Source: Sphingobium lignivorans (GTDB lineage: Bacteria > Pseudomonadota > Alphaproteobacteria > Sphingomonadales > Sphingomonadaceae). From it: 64,000 nucleotides of DNA. Under the pieces are notes generated by a model. That model saw nothing but the letters and a program-made list of their open reading frames with translations, searched no databases and was not told the DNA's origin. Each line of letters opens with the position of its first letter. Position 1 is the first letter of the stretch. The DNA lies in NCBI RefSeq assembly GCF_014203955.1, contig NZ_JACHKA010000001.1, forward strand, positions 4,004,001-4,068,000, in the 5' to 3' direction. Shown piece by piece: positions 36,546 through 45,702 of this stretch. The position numbers were made by a program, and so were the translations under genes.

Positions 36546-36905
36546 ATGAGCATGTATCAGAGCATCGGAACGGCGTCGGATCGCGTGATGAGCGCATTGA
36601 TTGCTGGGCTCGAACTGGAGTTCGGGCGCGGTGCCGGAGAGGCATTGGCGCACCGGTTTCTCGAGGCCGAGGAAGCGGATTCTCGCTGGGATGCGAGGGT
36701 CGAGGAGCCCTGGATCGGCACCTACGAAAGCATCGACGACGAGGAATTCGAACTTGACCGCATAGCAATTTGTGGACGCCTCGATGGCAAATGGTTCTGC
36801 GCCACCATGCTCGTGGATGGCGATGGCCAGGCGCACGGGATGATGGGATGCCGGGAGTTTCGGTCGCTGGTAAGGGCCCGGGATGCGATGCTCCATGCGC
36901 ATTGA
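36546..36905 (+). CDS. Conserved element-borne hypothetical protein
   Basis: A 119-residue acidic protein (MSMYQSIGTASDRVMSALIA, then FLEAEEADSRWDARVEEPW and GRLDGKWFCATMLVDGDGQA). I do not recognise a domain. ATG at 36546 follows GGAGG. It ends 54 bases before the left target duplication of the IS1595-type element. Confidence 0.6.
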   Translation: MSMYQSIGTASDRVMSALIAGLELEFGRGAGEALAHRFLEAEEADSRWDARVEEPWIGTYESIDDEEFELDRIAICGRLDGKWFCATMLVDGDGQAHGMMGCREFRSLVRARDAMLHAH

Positions 36906-36967
36906 TCGGGAGCGGTTTCGCGGGGAGAGGCGGCGTCGGTCCGGCGTCGTCTCTCCCCCTTTTTTGA

Positions 36968-36992
36968 GGTGTTTATATACCTTGCAAACACG
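36968..36992 (+). repeat. IS1595 left inverted repeat
   Basis: Starts GGTGTTTATATACCTTGC; pairs with 39491-39515. Confidence 0.9.
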
Positions 36993-37032
36993 GCTCCGAT
37001 GTGACATAAGATTCCCACAAGGAGTCACCGAC

Positions 37033-37983
37033 ATGTCCGTTCTTTCCCGCCCCGAGTTCCACAGCGAAGAAGCTTCCTTCGCGCATCTGGAGCGGATCAT
37101 CTGGTCGGACGGAGCGACGTGCCCCCACTGTGGCGGCGTTGATCGCATCACGAAGGTGAAGGCTAACCCGGCTAAGCGCATCCGTGAGGGCTTGTGGCGC
37201 TGTGGCGACTGCAAGAAGCAGTTCACCGTCAAGATCGGCACTGTGTTCGAGCATATGCGCTTGCCGCTGCACAAGGCCTTGCAGGCTGTCTATCTCATGA
37301 CCAGCAGCAAGAAGGGCATCAGCGCCCACCAGCTTCACCGTGTTCTGGAAATCACTTACAAGAGTGCGTGGTTTCTGGCTCACCGCATCCGTGAAGCGAT
37401 GCGCGACGGCGCGCTGGCTCCGTTCGGCGGCAACGGTGGAATCGTGGAAGTGGACGAAACGTTCATCGGTCGCGAGCCGGGTGTTGCGCAGCCAAAGGGC
37501 GGCTACAAGCATAAGATGAAGGTTCTTAGCCTTTTGGATCGCACGACCGGCGAGCGTCGTTCTTTCGTGGTGGACGGCGTATCCATCGCGGACGTCACCC
37601 CAATCCTGCGCGCCAATATCGCCCGCGAAGCCCATCTGCTCACCGACGACGCTGGCCAGTATCGTTTCATGAGCCAGCACTTCGCCAGCCACAACACGAC
37701 CCCGCACATGAAGGGCGTCTACGTTGATCCTGAGAACCCCACGATCCACACGAACACGATTGAAGGAAGCTTTTCCATCTTCAAGCGCGGCATGAAGGGC
37801 ATCTACCAGCATTGCCAGAAGAAGCATCTGCACCGTTATCTGGCTGAGTTTGATTTCCGCTACACGCATCGCGAGGCGACTGGCTTCAATGACGCTGATC
37901 GCTCCACGCAAGCGATCAAAGGCATCCTTGGCAAGCGTCTCACCTATAGGTCAACTGGTGAGCGGGCCACCGCTAATGCCTAA
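37033..37983 (+). CDS. IS1595-family transposase
   Basis: A 316-residue DDE-type (ISXO2-like) transposase. A zinc ribbon is formed by Cys30/Cys33 (CPHCGG) and Cys57/Cys60 (CGDCKKQF). The catalytic acids are Asp141 (VEVDETFIG), Asp205 (LLTDDAGQY) and Glu244 (HTNTIEGSF), with the following FKRGMKGIYQH typical of the family. ATG at 37033 follows AAGGAG. Intact and followed by a strong terminator. Confidence 0.95.
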   Translation: MSVLSRPEFHSEEASFAHLERIIWSDGATCPHCGGVDRITKVKANPAKRIREGLWRCGDCKKQFTVKIGTVFEHMRLPLHKALQAVYLMTSSKKGISAHQLHRVLEITYKSAWFLAHRIREAMRDGALAPFGGNGGIVEVDETFIGREPGVAQPKGGYKHKMKVLSLLDRTTGERRSFVVDGVSIADVTPILRANIAREAHLLTDDAGQYRFMSQHFASHNTTPHMKGVYVDPENPTIHTNTIEGSFSIFKRGMKGIYQHCQKKHLHRYLAEFDFRYTHREATGFNDADRSTQAIKGILGKRLTYRSTGERATANA

Positions 37984-38122
37984 GCCAGAGAGGCGGAACC
38001 GGAGTCGATGGCGGACTAAGCCGCACCGGAAAAGCAAGAGCAAAGGTTGACTTGACGAAGCTAAAAACCTAGATTCTTCTTAATCCAGCTAAGGCTGGAG
38101 GGAGAACGTGTTTCGCGTTCAG

Positions 38123-38145
38123 CGGGGGCCTAGGGCCCCCGTTTT
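38123..38145 (+). terminator. Terminator behind the transposase
   Basis: CGGGGGCC, loop TAG, GGCCCCCG, then TTTT; perfect 8-bp stem 140 bases after the transposase stop. It also insulates the DUF3800 gene that converges from the other side. Confidence 0.8.
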
Positions 38146-38147
38146 CG

Positions 38148-38948
38148 TTATGGAAGCCACTTCAGGCCCCAGCCTTGGATCAGGTCCGTCCGAGGCTTCC
38201 GCGCAAGCTTTGTGGCTTTAAGAATGTCAACGAGTCGAGCGCCGAAACCGGTCGCCGGCGGCTCATTTAAATTCTCAGTTTTCATATATCGCAAGATTGG
38301 ATGGGCCAATGAATCGGCCAACTGATGGCCGGCAATGTCGTCACTTTTGCGCGCAAATTTGAGTTCTTTGCTAGTTAACACCTCTTGGGCCATTTCCGCC
38401 GTTACAGCCAAATTTCCGCTGTCGTAGAAGCGACGATATGCAGCCTTGAGCCGTTTATCCGCGTATTTGTCCCGAGACTCCACGACCACATCACCGCAGA
38501 ACTTATGGCGCTTTAGCCACTTCACGAACCGTTCAAGCAGCATTTCTAGGCAATAGTGATAAGGATCATGCTGCCAAACGACATATTTCTTGATGTGCTC
38601 GTCTTTATCGATTGCACAAGCCATCGCCAGGTAAGCAGATTTCTCCACAAGATCCGTCCACCGTGTCTCGAATTCCATGGCGAAAAATGGATCTGCCTTA
38701 AGGCGCTCAAATGGGGGCTCGCCGCGCACCATGTCTCGTCGATGGAAGATAACCGGAGCCTCAGCACTATGGCCGAACATGTCTGTCTTGATCTTCAAGA
38801 CCTCAGTAGTGAAGGCTTGATCGTGCGTCTCTTGAAGCATGACGATGGCCATGAGACAAAGGAACCGATCAACATGCGCCTTCTTGAGTGACTGTGTGCC
38901 AGTCTCGTCGATATAGAGGCGATAGCGCTTAGAGGGATGGACGAACAT
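38148..38948 (-). CDS. DUF3800 protein (IS passenger)
   Basis: A 266-residue protein with the DUF3800 opening YRLYIDETGTQSL and a later EMLLERFVKW, VVVESRDKYADKRLK and DIAGHQLADSLAHP, a pattern resembling an RNase H-like fold with acidic residues. DUF3800 genes are frequent in mobile elements and near defence genes; activity unproven. Base composition is lower in GC than the neighbours, so it came with the IS. ATG at 38948; a TTG four codons upstream is possible. It starts two bases from the divergent small gene. Confidence 0.8.
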   Translation of the reverse strand: MFVHPSKRYRLYIDETGTQSLKKAHVDRFLCLMAIVMLQETHDQAFTTEVLKIKTDMFGHSAEAPVIFHRRDMVRGEPPFERLKADPFFAMEFETRWTDLVEKSAYLAMACAIDKDEHIKKYVVWQHDPYHYCLEMLLERFVKWLKRHKFCGDVVVESRDKYADKRLKAAYRRFYDSGNLAVTAEMAQEVLTSKELKFARKSDDIAGHQLADSLAHPILRYMKTENLNEPPATGFGARLVDILKATKLARKPRTDLIQGWGLKWLP

Positions 38949-38949
38949 T

Positions 38950-39102
38950 ATGGCCGACAATCCGCCGAAGGGTTCTCAGAGTCAACTCGACAAGTTCAAG
39001 GAAGCCGCCCGCGAGCTAGAAGCGGACGAGGATGAGGCGCGCTGGGATGAGCGGTTGAAGAAGGTGGCGAAGGCCAAGCCTCCGTCGCCGCCAGAAAATT
39101 AA
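38950..39102 (+). CDS. Small acidic/basic passenger protein, 50 residues
   Basis: A 50-codon frame, MADNPPKGSQSQLDKFKEAA then RELEADEDEARWDERLKKVA and a Lys/Pro end. Composition and periodicity look real: one amphipathic helix with charge clusters. It starts two bases from, and divergent to, the DUF3800 start, so each upstream region lies inside the other gene. Short proteins of this shape accompany similar IS passengers. Function unknown. Confidence 0.6.
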   Translation: MADNPPKGSQSQLDKFKEAARELEADEDEARWDERLKKVAKAKPPSPPEN

Positions 39103-39467
39103 TCGGTTTCGTCAGATGGTTTTTGGGAATCTGCTATGATGGTGCAAGTAATTTCGGAGTCTTGGTTGCCCTTAGCTACTAAGCCGCGTTTATAGCCAAG
39201 TATTCGGACGTTTTTCATCCTGAAGCCAATGTTGTTTTCCAACAAAATCCCCGTTGCTTCGTCATGGATTTCAGCCCCCACCGCATCTTTCGGCCCCTTG
39301 CTCATGTCAACACCCTTCGCCAAACGACGCTGCCTAAGATATAACAGCAACGCAACTGCATAGCAGACTGCTGCCATTAGGATCAGGGTCACCGCATTGA
39401 GGATGATGCCTGCCGCCGTCATCAGCAGGCCTCCCCCCAAAGCGATCCATGTTTCGGCCTTCCCCAT
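39099..39467 (-). CDS. Hypothetical membrane protein (IS passenger)
   Basis: A 122-residue protein with two adjacent hydrophobic helices (WIALGGGLLMTAAGIILNAV and TLILMAAVCYAVALLLYL), an Arg/Lys stop-transfer (RQRRLAK) and a soluble C-terminal domain (FRMKNVRILGYKRGLVAKGN). No family recognised. It converges on the 50-codon gene with a 4-base overlap and ends the IS cargo. Confidence 0.6.
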   Translation of the reverse strand: MGKAETWIALGGGLLMTAAGIILNAVTLILMAAVCYAVALLLYLRQRRLAKGVDMSKGPKDAVGAEIHDEATGILLENNIGFRMKNVRILGYKRGLVAKGNQDSEITCTIIADSQKPSDETD

Positions 39468-39490
39468 GACGCCATCATATCAACGGCCCC

Positions 39491-39515
39491 TGCGTTTGCA
39501 AAGTATACAAACGCC
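39491..39515 (-). repeat. IS1595 right inverted repeat
   Basis: On the minus strand starts GGCGTTTGTATACTTTGC; five mismatches to the left end over 25 bases. Confidence 0.9.
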
Positions 39516-39523
39516 TTTTTTGA

Positions 39524-39712
39524 GCCGGGAAGGTGGAGAGGAAGGAAGAGAGGGGAAACAAGATAAAGGCAGTGTCTCGCGACACTTCCCAAGTGGTTGT
39601 CTGCACATCCTTTTTTCGGGAGACAGCAGCCTGCGGCTGCGAGACTGTCGCGCAAGAAATGACGGAAATTCGCCGTTTTTGGCGCAAAATCACGAGACTC
39701 CGGGACATTTCG
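39524..39712 (+). other. Candidate origin of transfer upstream of the relaxase
   Basis: A 189-base non-coding leader with a purine-rich start and two compact inverted repeats: AGTGTC TCGC GACACT (about 39573-39588) and GCAGCC TGC GGCTGC (about 39626-39640). Origins of transfer usually lie next to the relaxase gene and contain such repeats by the nick site. No nic consensus was recognised, so this is a positional candidate. Confidence 0.35.
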
Positions 39713-41677
39713 ATGCCGGACGATGATTTCAAGCCGAAGCTGGGCCGGAGCCGGAGCAAGGACGGCAAGCGCGCCACCAAATATGGCGGGCGCATCCTCG
39801 CCGCCGCGCGGCTCGCCGGCACCAAGACCGGTGTGAAGGCGCGCCGCTTCGACGGCAGCCGTATCGGGCGCGGCGCGAGCGTCGGGCGACTGTTGTCCAG
39901 CCGCGACCGCTTCACGGGCATGCGGGCGCGGCGGGCGGTGGTGAAAGCCAGCCTGATCCGCCTGCGGGGCAAGGCCGGGCAGGTCGCCCGCGCGCACATG
40001 CGCTACATCCAGCGCGACGGGGTCACGCGCGAGGGGCTTCCGGGCGAACTCTACGGCCCCGAGACCGACCGCGCCGATGGCGATGATTTCCTCAAGCGCA
40101 CCGCCGGCGACCGGCACCAGTTCCGCTTCATCGCCTCGGCCGAGGACGGCGCCGAATATCCCGACCTCAAGCCCTATGTCCGGCGACTGATGGCGCAGGT
40201 CGAGCAGGACCTGGGGACCAAGCTCGACTGGGTTGCGGTCGACCACTTCAATACCGAGCGCCCCCACACCCATATCGTCCTGCGCGGTGTCGACGATCGC
40301 GGCGAGAACCTCATCATCGCGCGCGAATATATCTCGCACGGTCTTCGCGAGCGCGCGTCCGAACTAGTCACCCTCGACCTTGGTCCTCGCACCGATCACG
40401 AGATCGAGGCGCGCTTGCGTCACGATGTCGACCAGGAGCGATTCACCGCGATCGACCGGCGCCTGCTTCGTCGCATGGATGTCGATCGCACCGTGGCGGC
40501 GACGGACAACGATCCGTTCCAGCAATCGGTCGCGGCTGGGAGGCTGCGCAAGCTCAAGGCGATGGACCTGGCCGAGGATGTCGGAGGTGGCCGCTACCGG
40601 CTCGCCGACGGTCTGGAGGATACGCTACGCCGCATGGGCGAGCGCGGCGATGTCATCCGGGTCATGCAGCGCGAACTGACCGCGCGGCGGCTCGACCGTG
40701 CGGGCGTCGAGCAGGTGGTGTCGAATGACCTGCGCGAGCCGCTTGTGGGTCGTGTGATTTGCCGGGGCTTTTCCGATGAGCATCGCGACCGGCACTATCT
40801 GATGGTCGATGGCGTCGATGGGCGGGCCCACTATGTCGATATCGGCCGGGGTGACGCGACACCGTCCGTACAGGAGGGGGCGACCGTGCAGATCGCCCCG
40901 TCGCGGATCGAGGCGACGCAGGCTGACCGGACCCTCGATGCGGTCGCCCGCGCCAATGGCGGGCGCTACTCGGTCGACCTGCATCTTCGCCATGATCCAA
41001 ATGCCAGCGAGGCGTTCGCCGCCAGCCACGTCCGCCGCCTCGAAGCAATGCGGCGCGCAGGCGCCGGGCCGGAACGCCTGACGGACGGGAGCTGGACCAT
41101 TCCCGGCGATCATCTCGCCCGGGCCGAAGCCTATGCCGCGCGCCTGCAGCGGGACCGGCCTGTGACCCTGTTGGTGATGTCACACTCCCCGGTCGCTGAC
41201 CTGTCCGTTAGGGGTGCCTCGACCTGGCTCGACCGGGAGCTCGCCGAAGGCGGCCATGGCGCCATTCGCGATGCCGGCTTCGGACGTGAGGTCCGGACGG
41301 CCCTAGCCGCACGGCGGCAGTGGCTGATCGAGCAGCAACTGGCAGACGGCGAACGCTCAGCATTCCGGTATCGTGACGGCGCGATCGACAGCCTCCGCCA
41401 GCGCGAATTGCGCGAAGCCGGCGAGCGGATCGGCACCGGGCTCGGCAAGCGCTTCGAAGCCGCCCGGCTCGGCGAGCGGATCGAGGGCGTCATCGCACGC
41501 AGGGTCGACCTCGAAAGCGGAAGCTTCGCGGTGGTCGAACGGTCGCGTGATTTTACATTGGTGCCGTGGCGTAACGTGCTCGACCGCAACATCGGCAAGG
41601 CCGCCACCGGAATTATGCGCGCCGACGGCATTAGTTGGCAGTTCGGCCGTGGCCGCTCGGGGCCGACAATTTCCTGA
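39713..41677 (+). CDS. Relaxase/mobilisation nuclease with DUF3363 domain
   Basis: DNA-nicking relaxase of 654 residues. The N-terminal nuclease domain has the three-histidine metal motif HFNTERPHTHIVLRG (His178, His185, His187) preceded by HMRYIQRDGVTREGLPGELY; Tyr98 in MRYIQRDG is a possible nucleophile. The rest is DUF3363, typical of trb-type ICE relaxases. The ATG at 39713 is chosen because upstream codons lie in the possible origin. It appears intact, so the element may still be mobilised in trans. Confidence 0.88.
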   Translation: MPDDDFKPKLGRSRSKDGKRATKYGGRILAAARLAGTKTGVKARRFDGSRIGRGASVGRLLSSRDRFTGMRARRAVVKASLIRLRGKAGQVARAHMRYIQRDGVTREGLPGELYGPETDRADGDDFLKRTAGDRHQFRFIASAEDGAEYPDLKPYVRRLMAQVEQDLGTKLDWVAVDHFNTERPHTHIVLRGVDDRGENLIIAREYISHGLRERASELVTLDLGPRTDHEIEARLRHDVDQERFTAIDRRLLRRMDVDRTVAATDNDPFQQSVAAGRLRKLKAMDLAEDVGGGRYRLADGLEDTLRRMGERGDVIRVMQRELTARRLDRAGVEQVVSNDLREPLVGRVICRGFSDEHRDRHYLMVDGVDGRAHYVDIGRGDATPSVQEGATVQIAPSRIEATQADRTLDAVARANGGRYSVDLHLRHDPNASEAFAASHVRRLEAMRRAGAGPERLTDGSWTIPGDHLARAEAYAARLQRDRPVTLLVMSHSPVADLSVRGASTWLDRELAEGGHGAIRDAGFGREVRTALAARRQWLIEQQLADGERSAFRYRDGAIDSLRQRELREAGERIGTGLGKRFEAARLGERIEGVIARRVDLESGSFAVVERSRDFTLVPWRNVLDRNIGKAATGIMRADGISWQFGRGRSGPTIS

Positions 41678-41843
41678 AGCGCTAATCTGGCGCTAGATGT
41701 TACCAGTTTTCGTCAGCTGGGTTGTCGGGATCAGTATGAACATAGGCCCGGTGCGGCGGCACAGAATTGCCCTGATCCGGTCTCTTGTCGGAGACAATGT
41801 GCGCAGCCTTTCTCTAGCTTCCTGATCTGAAGCGCGCCATTCG

Positions 41844-42980
41844 TCAGAGGCGAAGATCGGCAATACGCTGGGCGAACAATTCCCAAGGAACATCGCCCAC
41901 ATCGTGTGACCAGGAAACGCGCACTGTTCCGGCGATAACATCCTCGTCCAGTCCCATCGCGACGAGGACGTGGCTCGGCGCATATTCGGAGGAGGTACAA
42001 GCCGAGCCATTAGAAATTTCGACCAGGTCGTTTGCAGCAACCATGATTGCCTCGGAATCGACCCCTCGTACCGCGAAGCTCAGGATGTGCGGCAGCACCG
42101 CCCCATCAGTTCCGTGGACGACGGGCGCCAACGGAGCGAGTGCGTGCAACGCTTCCGACCGTATTGCCGCACATCGCGCGCGTCGGCTTTCCTGCTCCTT
42201 GTGCGCCAACTCACTTGCCAGGCCGAAGCCGGCAATCAGGGGCACCGGCAAGGTTCCGGGGCGTAAGCCTCTCTCCTGACCGCCTCCGACCATCAGCGGC
42301 TCCAACGGAACACGTTGGCGGTCGCGTCGCCTTACACATAAGGCACCGACTCCCTTGGGGGCGTATAGCTTATGCCCGCTCAGACTAATCAGGTCGATTC
42401 GGCGGTGGCGCAGTGCTGGAGTCTCGCGGCCGAAGCTTTGCGCGGCGTCGACGTGAAGATAGGCGTCCTTTCCTTCCAAACCGTCAGCGAGCGCGCCGAT
42501 CGGTTGCACGGCACCTGTCTCATTGTTCGCGTGCATTACCGAAACAAGGAGCGTGTCGGGACGCACCGCCTCCAGCAGCGCCTGCGCATCGACCCGCCCA
42601 TTCGAGTCTGGCGGCACAAGACTCAGCTCGAACCCACGGACTTCGAGACGCTGAAGCGGTTCTAGCACCGCTTTGTGTTCAATCGCCGTGGAGACGACGT
42701 GCATCCGTTTAACGCGCCGCCCGAACGCCTCAAGCCCGAGAAGCGCAAGATTGTTTGCTTCGGTTGCACCGCTCGTGAATATGATCTCATCGCTGGTGCT
42801 GCCCAGCGCCGTGGCGATCTGCTCACGCGCCTTATTGACGTGCTTCAGGGCGGCTGCGCCGGTGGCATGGGTGCGGCTGCCGGCATTGCCATATTCCTGC
42901 GTCATCAAGCGCAGAACGAGCTCGGCGACGCGCGAATCAACGGGCGTCGTCGCGGCAAAGTCTAGATAAACCGGCGTCAT
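41844..42980 (-). CDS. dndA: Cysteine desulfurase DndA
   Basis: PLP enzyme of 378 residues that takes sulfur from cysteine for DNA phosphorothioation. PLP-Lys204 lies in SLSGHKLYAPKG, His/Asn and Asp ligands in VMHANNETGAVQP and HVDAAQSFG, and the catalytic Cys328 in ISNGSACTSSEYAP, a DndA/IscS-like loop. Divergent from dndB across 99 bases, as in many dnd loci. A general IscS/NifS role is the alternative; the context decides. Confidence 0.92.
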   Translation of the reverse strand: MTPVYLDFAATTPVDSRVAELVLRLMTQEYGNAGSRTHATGAAALKHVNKAREQIATALGSTSDEIIFTSGATEANNLALLGLEAFGRRVKRMHVVSTAIEHKAVLEPLQRLEVRGFELSLVPPDSNGRVDAQALLEAVRPDTLLVSVMHANNETGAVQPIGALADGLEGKDAYLHVDAAQSFGRETPALRHRRIDLISLSGHKLYAPKGVGALCVRRRDRQRVPLEPLMVGGGQERGLRPGTLPVPLIAGFGLASELAHKEQESRRARCAAIRSEALHALAPLAPVVHGTDGAVLPHILSFAVRGVDSEAIMVAANDLVEISNGSACTSSEYAPSHVLVAMGLDEDVIAGTVRVSWSHDVGDVPWELFAQRIADLRL

Positions 42981-43079
42981 GTTTGGTTGGTTCGACACAA
43001 ACTTCGTTTGCAATGTTGCCCTGTATGTTTCCAGCGAGTAGGGTAGAGCTACTGAGGCGCAAACAAAAGGGCCGATCGC
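42981..43079. promoter_or_regulatory. dndA/dndB divergent promoter region
   Basis: 99 bases holding both promoters. It includes the short palindrome CAAAC TTC GTTTG (42998-43010), a possible operator. DndB represses dnd expression in some bacteria, so autoregulation here is plausible but inferred. Confidence 0.4.
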
Positions 43080-44153
43080 ATGATGCTCGAATTTCCCGCG
43101 GTTCGCGGGATCCAGGCGGGACGAGAATATTATGTCGCGATGTGCCCGCTTAGCATCGTCCACAAGCTCTTTCTGTTCACCGATGCCGCGCTCGATCCAA
43201 CCCTGCGGGCGCAGCGGCAGCTCAATCGCGGGCGCCTACCGGAGATGGTCCGCTATCTGGTCGAGAATCGCGATAGCTATGTTTTCTCCGCGCTTACCGC
43301 ATCGATTGACGGGGAGGCGAAGTTTACCCCCACCGAAGGCGCCAATGGTCAGCTCGGCGTACTTCGTGTGCCGATGGCATCTCGCATCATCATCAATGAT
43401 GGCCAGCATCGGCAAGCGGCGATCCAGGCGGCGCTTGCCGAAGCACCCGAACTTGGCGACGAGACAATCGCTGTCGTGCTCTTCCATGACCGCGGGCTGG
43501 AGCGTTGCCAGCAGATGTTTGCGGACCTCAACCGCTATGCCGTGCGCCCCTCGCGCTCGCTGAGCGTGCTCTATGATCATCGTGATGACCAAGCACTGCT
43601 CGCCAAGCTCGTGCTTAGCCAGCTCCCCGAGATGGCGGAGCTTGTCGAGATGGAGCGCTCGAGCCTCTCGCCGCGATCCAAGCCACTTTTCACCCTAAGC
43701 GCGATCTATACTGCGACGGCCGCTTTGTTGAGCGATCTGGAGATCGAAGGCTCAGAAGAGAGAGCGGCGGCCGCCGCCCGTTTCTGGGGCAAGGTCGCGA
43801 GCCAATTTCCGCAGTGGGAGGAGGTGCGTCGCGGCGAACTGACCGCCGGCGCGGTCCGGGACGGCTTCATCCATTCGCACGGAGTCGTGCTTCATGCCCT
43901 AGGCCGCGTTGGCAACGCATTACTCAAGCGCAAGCCGGAGAAGCAGGATCGCCTCAACCGATTAGCGAGCCTCGACTGGCGCCGAGAGGCGCCGATTTGG
44001 GACGGGCGCGCCATCGTAGCTGGTCGCCTGGCTAAGAACCACCAGAGCGTCATCCTGACCGCAAACGTGATCAAGTCTCATTTTGGTCTCGCGCTTACGG
44101 CCGAGGAGCAGACGCTCGAAGACGCCTTTGGGAGAGAAGCACGTGCAGCCTGA
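43080..44153 (+). CDS. dndB: DNA sulfur modification protein DndB
   Basis: A 357-residue protein with the DGQHR motif (107-111, IINDGQHRQAAI) of the ParB/sulfiredoxin-like fold. DndB modulates the extent of phosphorothioation and represses dnd transcription in studied hosts. FADLNRYAVRPSRSLSVLYD is a further family stretch. ATG at 43080 (a second ATG is adjacent). It overlaps dndC by 11 bases. Confidence 0.92.
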   Translation: MMLEFPAVRGIQAGREYYVAMCPLSIVHKLFLFTDAALDPTLRAQRQLNRGRLPEMVRYLVENRDSYVFSALTASIDGEAKFTPTEGANGQLGVLRVPMASRIIINDGQHRQAAIQAALAEAPELGDETIAVVLFHDRGLERCQQMFADLNRYAVRPSRSLSVLYDHRDDQALLAKLVLSQLPEMAELVEMERSSLSPRSKPLFTLSAIYTATAALLSDLEIEGSEERAAAAARFWGKVASQFPQWEEVRRGELTAGAVRDGFIHSHGVVLHALGRVGNALLKRKPEKQDRLNRLASLDWRREAPIWDGRAIVAGRLAKNHQSVILTANVIKSHFGLALTAEEQTLEDAFGREARAA

Positions 44154-45702
44154 CTCCGGTGATCGCAAGGCGAGCGCTTCCGCGTTTCGTGAGCTTGGAT
44201 TCCGCCAGACGATCAATCAACTGCTGGAGGAAATCACTGCGCTGTACCGGGCAGACAATACGCCTTGGGTTGTCGGTTACAGCGGAGGAAAAGACTCCAC
44301 GGCGACACTCCAGCTCATCTGGATGGCATTGGCGCGGATCGACGCCACCAACCTTACCAAGCCCGTCTATGTGATCAGCACCGATACACTCGTCGAAAAT
44401 CCGATTGTAGCAGCATGGGTCGGACGATCGCTTGAGAAGCTCGGGCAGGCAGCTGCTGAGAAAGGGCTCCCTCTGACCTCGCACCGCCTTACGCCGGATC
44501 CGACGGAGTCCTTCTGGACGACGCTGATCGGTCGCGGATATCCTGCACCTCGCGCCAAGTTTCGTTGGTGCACCGACCGTCTCAAAATCTATCCATCGAA
44601 CCGCTTCATCGCTCAGGTCGTGAAGGCCAGCGGCGAAGCGATCGTGGTCCTCGGTACGCGAAAGGCCGAGAGCCAGGCGCGCGCTCGCGCAATGGAGCGG
44701 TTCGAGGAAAAGCGAGTGCGAGACAAGCTCAGCCCCAACGGCAAGCTCCTCAACTCCTATGTATACTCGCCGATCGAGAACTGGACCAATGACGATGTCT
44801 GGACCTTCCTCATGCAGGTCCGCAATCCTTGGGGTTTCCACAACAAGGACCTGCTGACGATGTACCAAGGCGCGTCGGCTGATGGCGAGTGCCCGCTCGT
44901 CATCGACGCTTCGACGCCCAGCTGCGGCGACAGCCGCTTCGGCTGCTGGGTCTGCACTATGGTGGAAAAGGACAAGTCCATGACCGCCATGATCCAGAAC
45001 GATGCCGAGAAGGAGTGGATGCTCCCCCTGCTTGAGCTGCGCAACGAGCTCGACGTGCGTGATGAGACCAGCGGTAAGCGTGACGACCGGCATTTACGCG
45101 ATTTTCGCAAGATGAATGGTTCGCTTCAGCTTCACAACAACCGGATGGTGCATGGCCCGTACCTTCAATCCACGCGGGAATATTGGCTCCGGCGGGTGCT
45201 GGAGGTTCAGCGCCACATCCGGAGCAATGGCCCGGAGGGCATGGACGAAATCGAGCTGATCAGTCTGCCCGAGCTGCGCGAGATCCGCCGGCTGTGGGTC
45301 GTCGACAAGCATGAAATCGAGGACAGCTTGCCACGCATCTACGACGAGGTGCTGGGAGAACCGTTCCCCGATGGCCGAATGGACGACAGCCTGGCCTTCG
45401 GCGCGGACGAGATCGCGGTCCTCCGCGACTTGTGCGGGGAGGATCAGCTGCATTTTCAGTTGGCGCGCGAGTTGCTCGATCTAGAGCGCCAGCATCGCTC
45501 AATGGCGCGGCGATCGGGGCTCTTCAAGGCGCTTGAGCAGTCGCTACGCCGCGGCTCCTACGATAGTGCCGACCAAGCAGCCGAGACCGCGCTTCGCCGT
45601 CGCGACTATCTTGGCGGCCTGCGTGAAGAGGACGACGAGGAAGATCTGCTGCTGCCGCTGGAGGGGCTCACCGCCAATGAGGAAGGGAGCGCGCGGGCAT
45701 GA
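44143..45702 (+). CDS. dndC: DNA phosphorothioation protein DndC
   Basis: PAPS-reductase-type ATP pyrophosphatase, 519 residues, that with its iron-sulfur cluster activates the DNA backbone for sulfur insertion. The P-loop SGGKDST is at 47-53; cysteines at 143 (RWCTDR), 250, 261, 268 and 271 (SCGDSRFGCWVC) can hold the cluster. GTG at 44143 follows GGGAG; upstream codons lie inside dndB. ATGA overlap with dndD. Confidence 0.94.
   Translation: MQPDSGDRKASASAFRELGFRQTINQLLEEITALYRADNTPWVVGYSGGKDSTATLQLIWMALARIDATNLTKPVYVISTDTLVENPIVAAWVGRSLEKLGQAAAEKGLPLTSHRLTPDPTESFWTTLIGRGYPAPRAKFRWCTDRLKIYPSNRFIAQVVKASGEAIVVLGTRKAESQARARAMERFEEKRVRDKLSPNGKLLNSYVYSPIENWTNDDVWTFLMQVRNPWGFHNKDLLTMYQGASADGECPLVIDASTPSCGDSRFGCWVCTMVEKDKSMTAMIQNDAEKEWMLPLLELRNELDVRDETSGKRDDRHLRDFRKMNGSLQLHNNRMVHGPYLQSTREYWLRRVLEVQRHIRSNGPEGMDEIELISLPELREIRRLWVVDKHEIEDSLPRIYDEVLGEPFPDGRMDDSLAFGADEIAVLRDLCGEDQLHFQLARELLDLERQHRSMARRSGLFKALEQSLRRGSYDSADQAAETALRRRDYLGGLREEDDEEDLLLPLEGLTANEEGSARA

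Larger units (their letters stand above)
36968..39515 (+). mobile_element. IS1595-family element with three passenger genes
   Basis: A 2,548-bp insertion with imperfect 25-bp inverted ends (20 of 25 match) flanked by a perfect 8-bp target duplication TTTTTTGA at 36960-36967 and 39516-39523. It carries an IS1595-type transposase, a terminator, a DUF3800 gene, a 50-codon gene and a membrane-protein gene. Passenger genes are known in this IS family. The intact duplication and open transposase suggest recent insertion. It split no recognisable gene. Confidence 0.93.

Noticed and set aside
37978..38049. 24-codon very basic frame overlapping the transposase stop
   Set aside because: Too short, no ribosome site, and composition can arise by chance.
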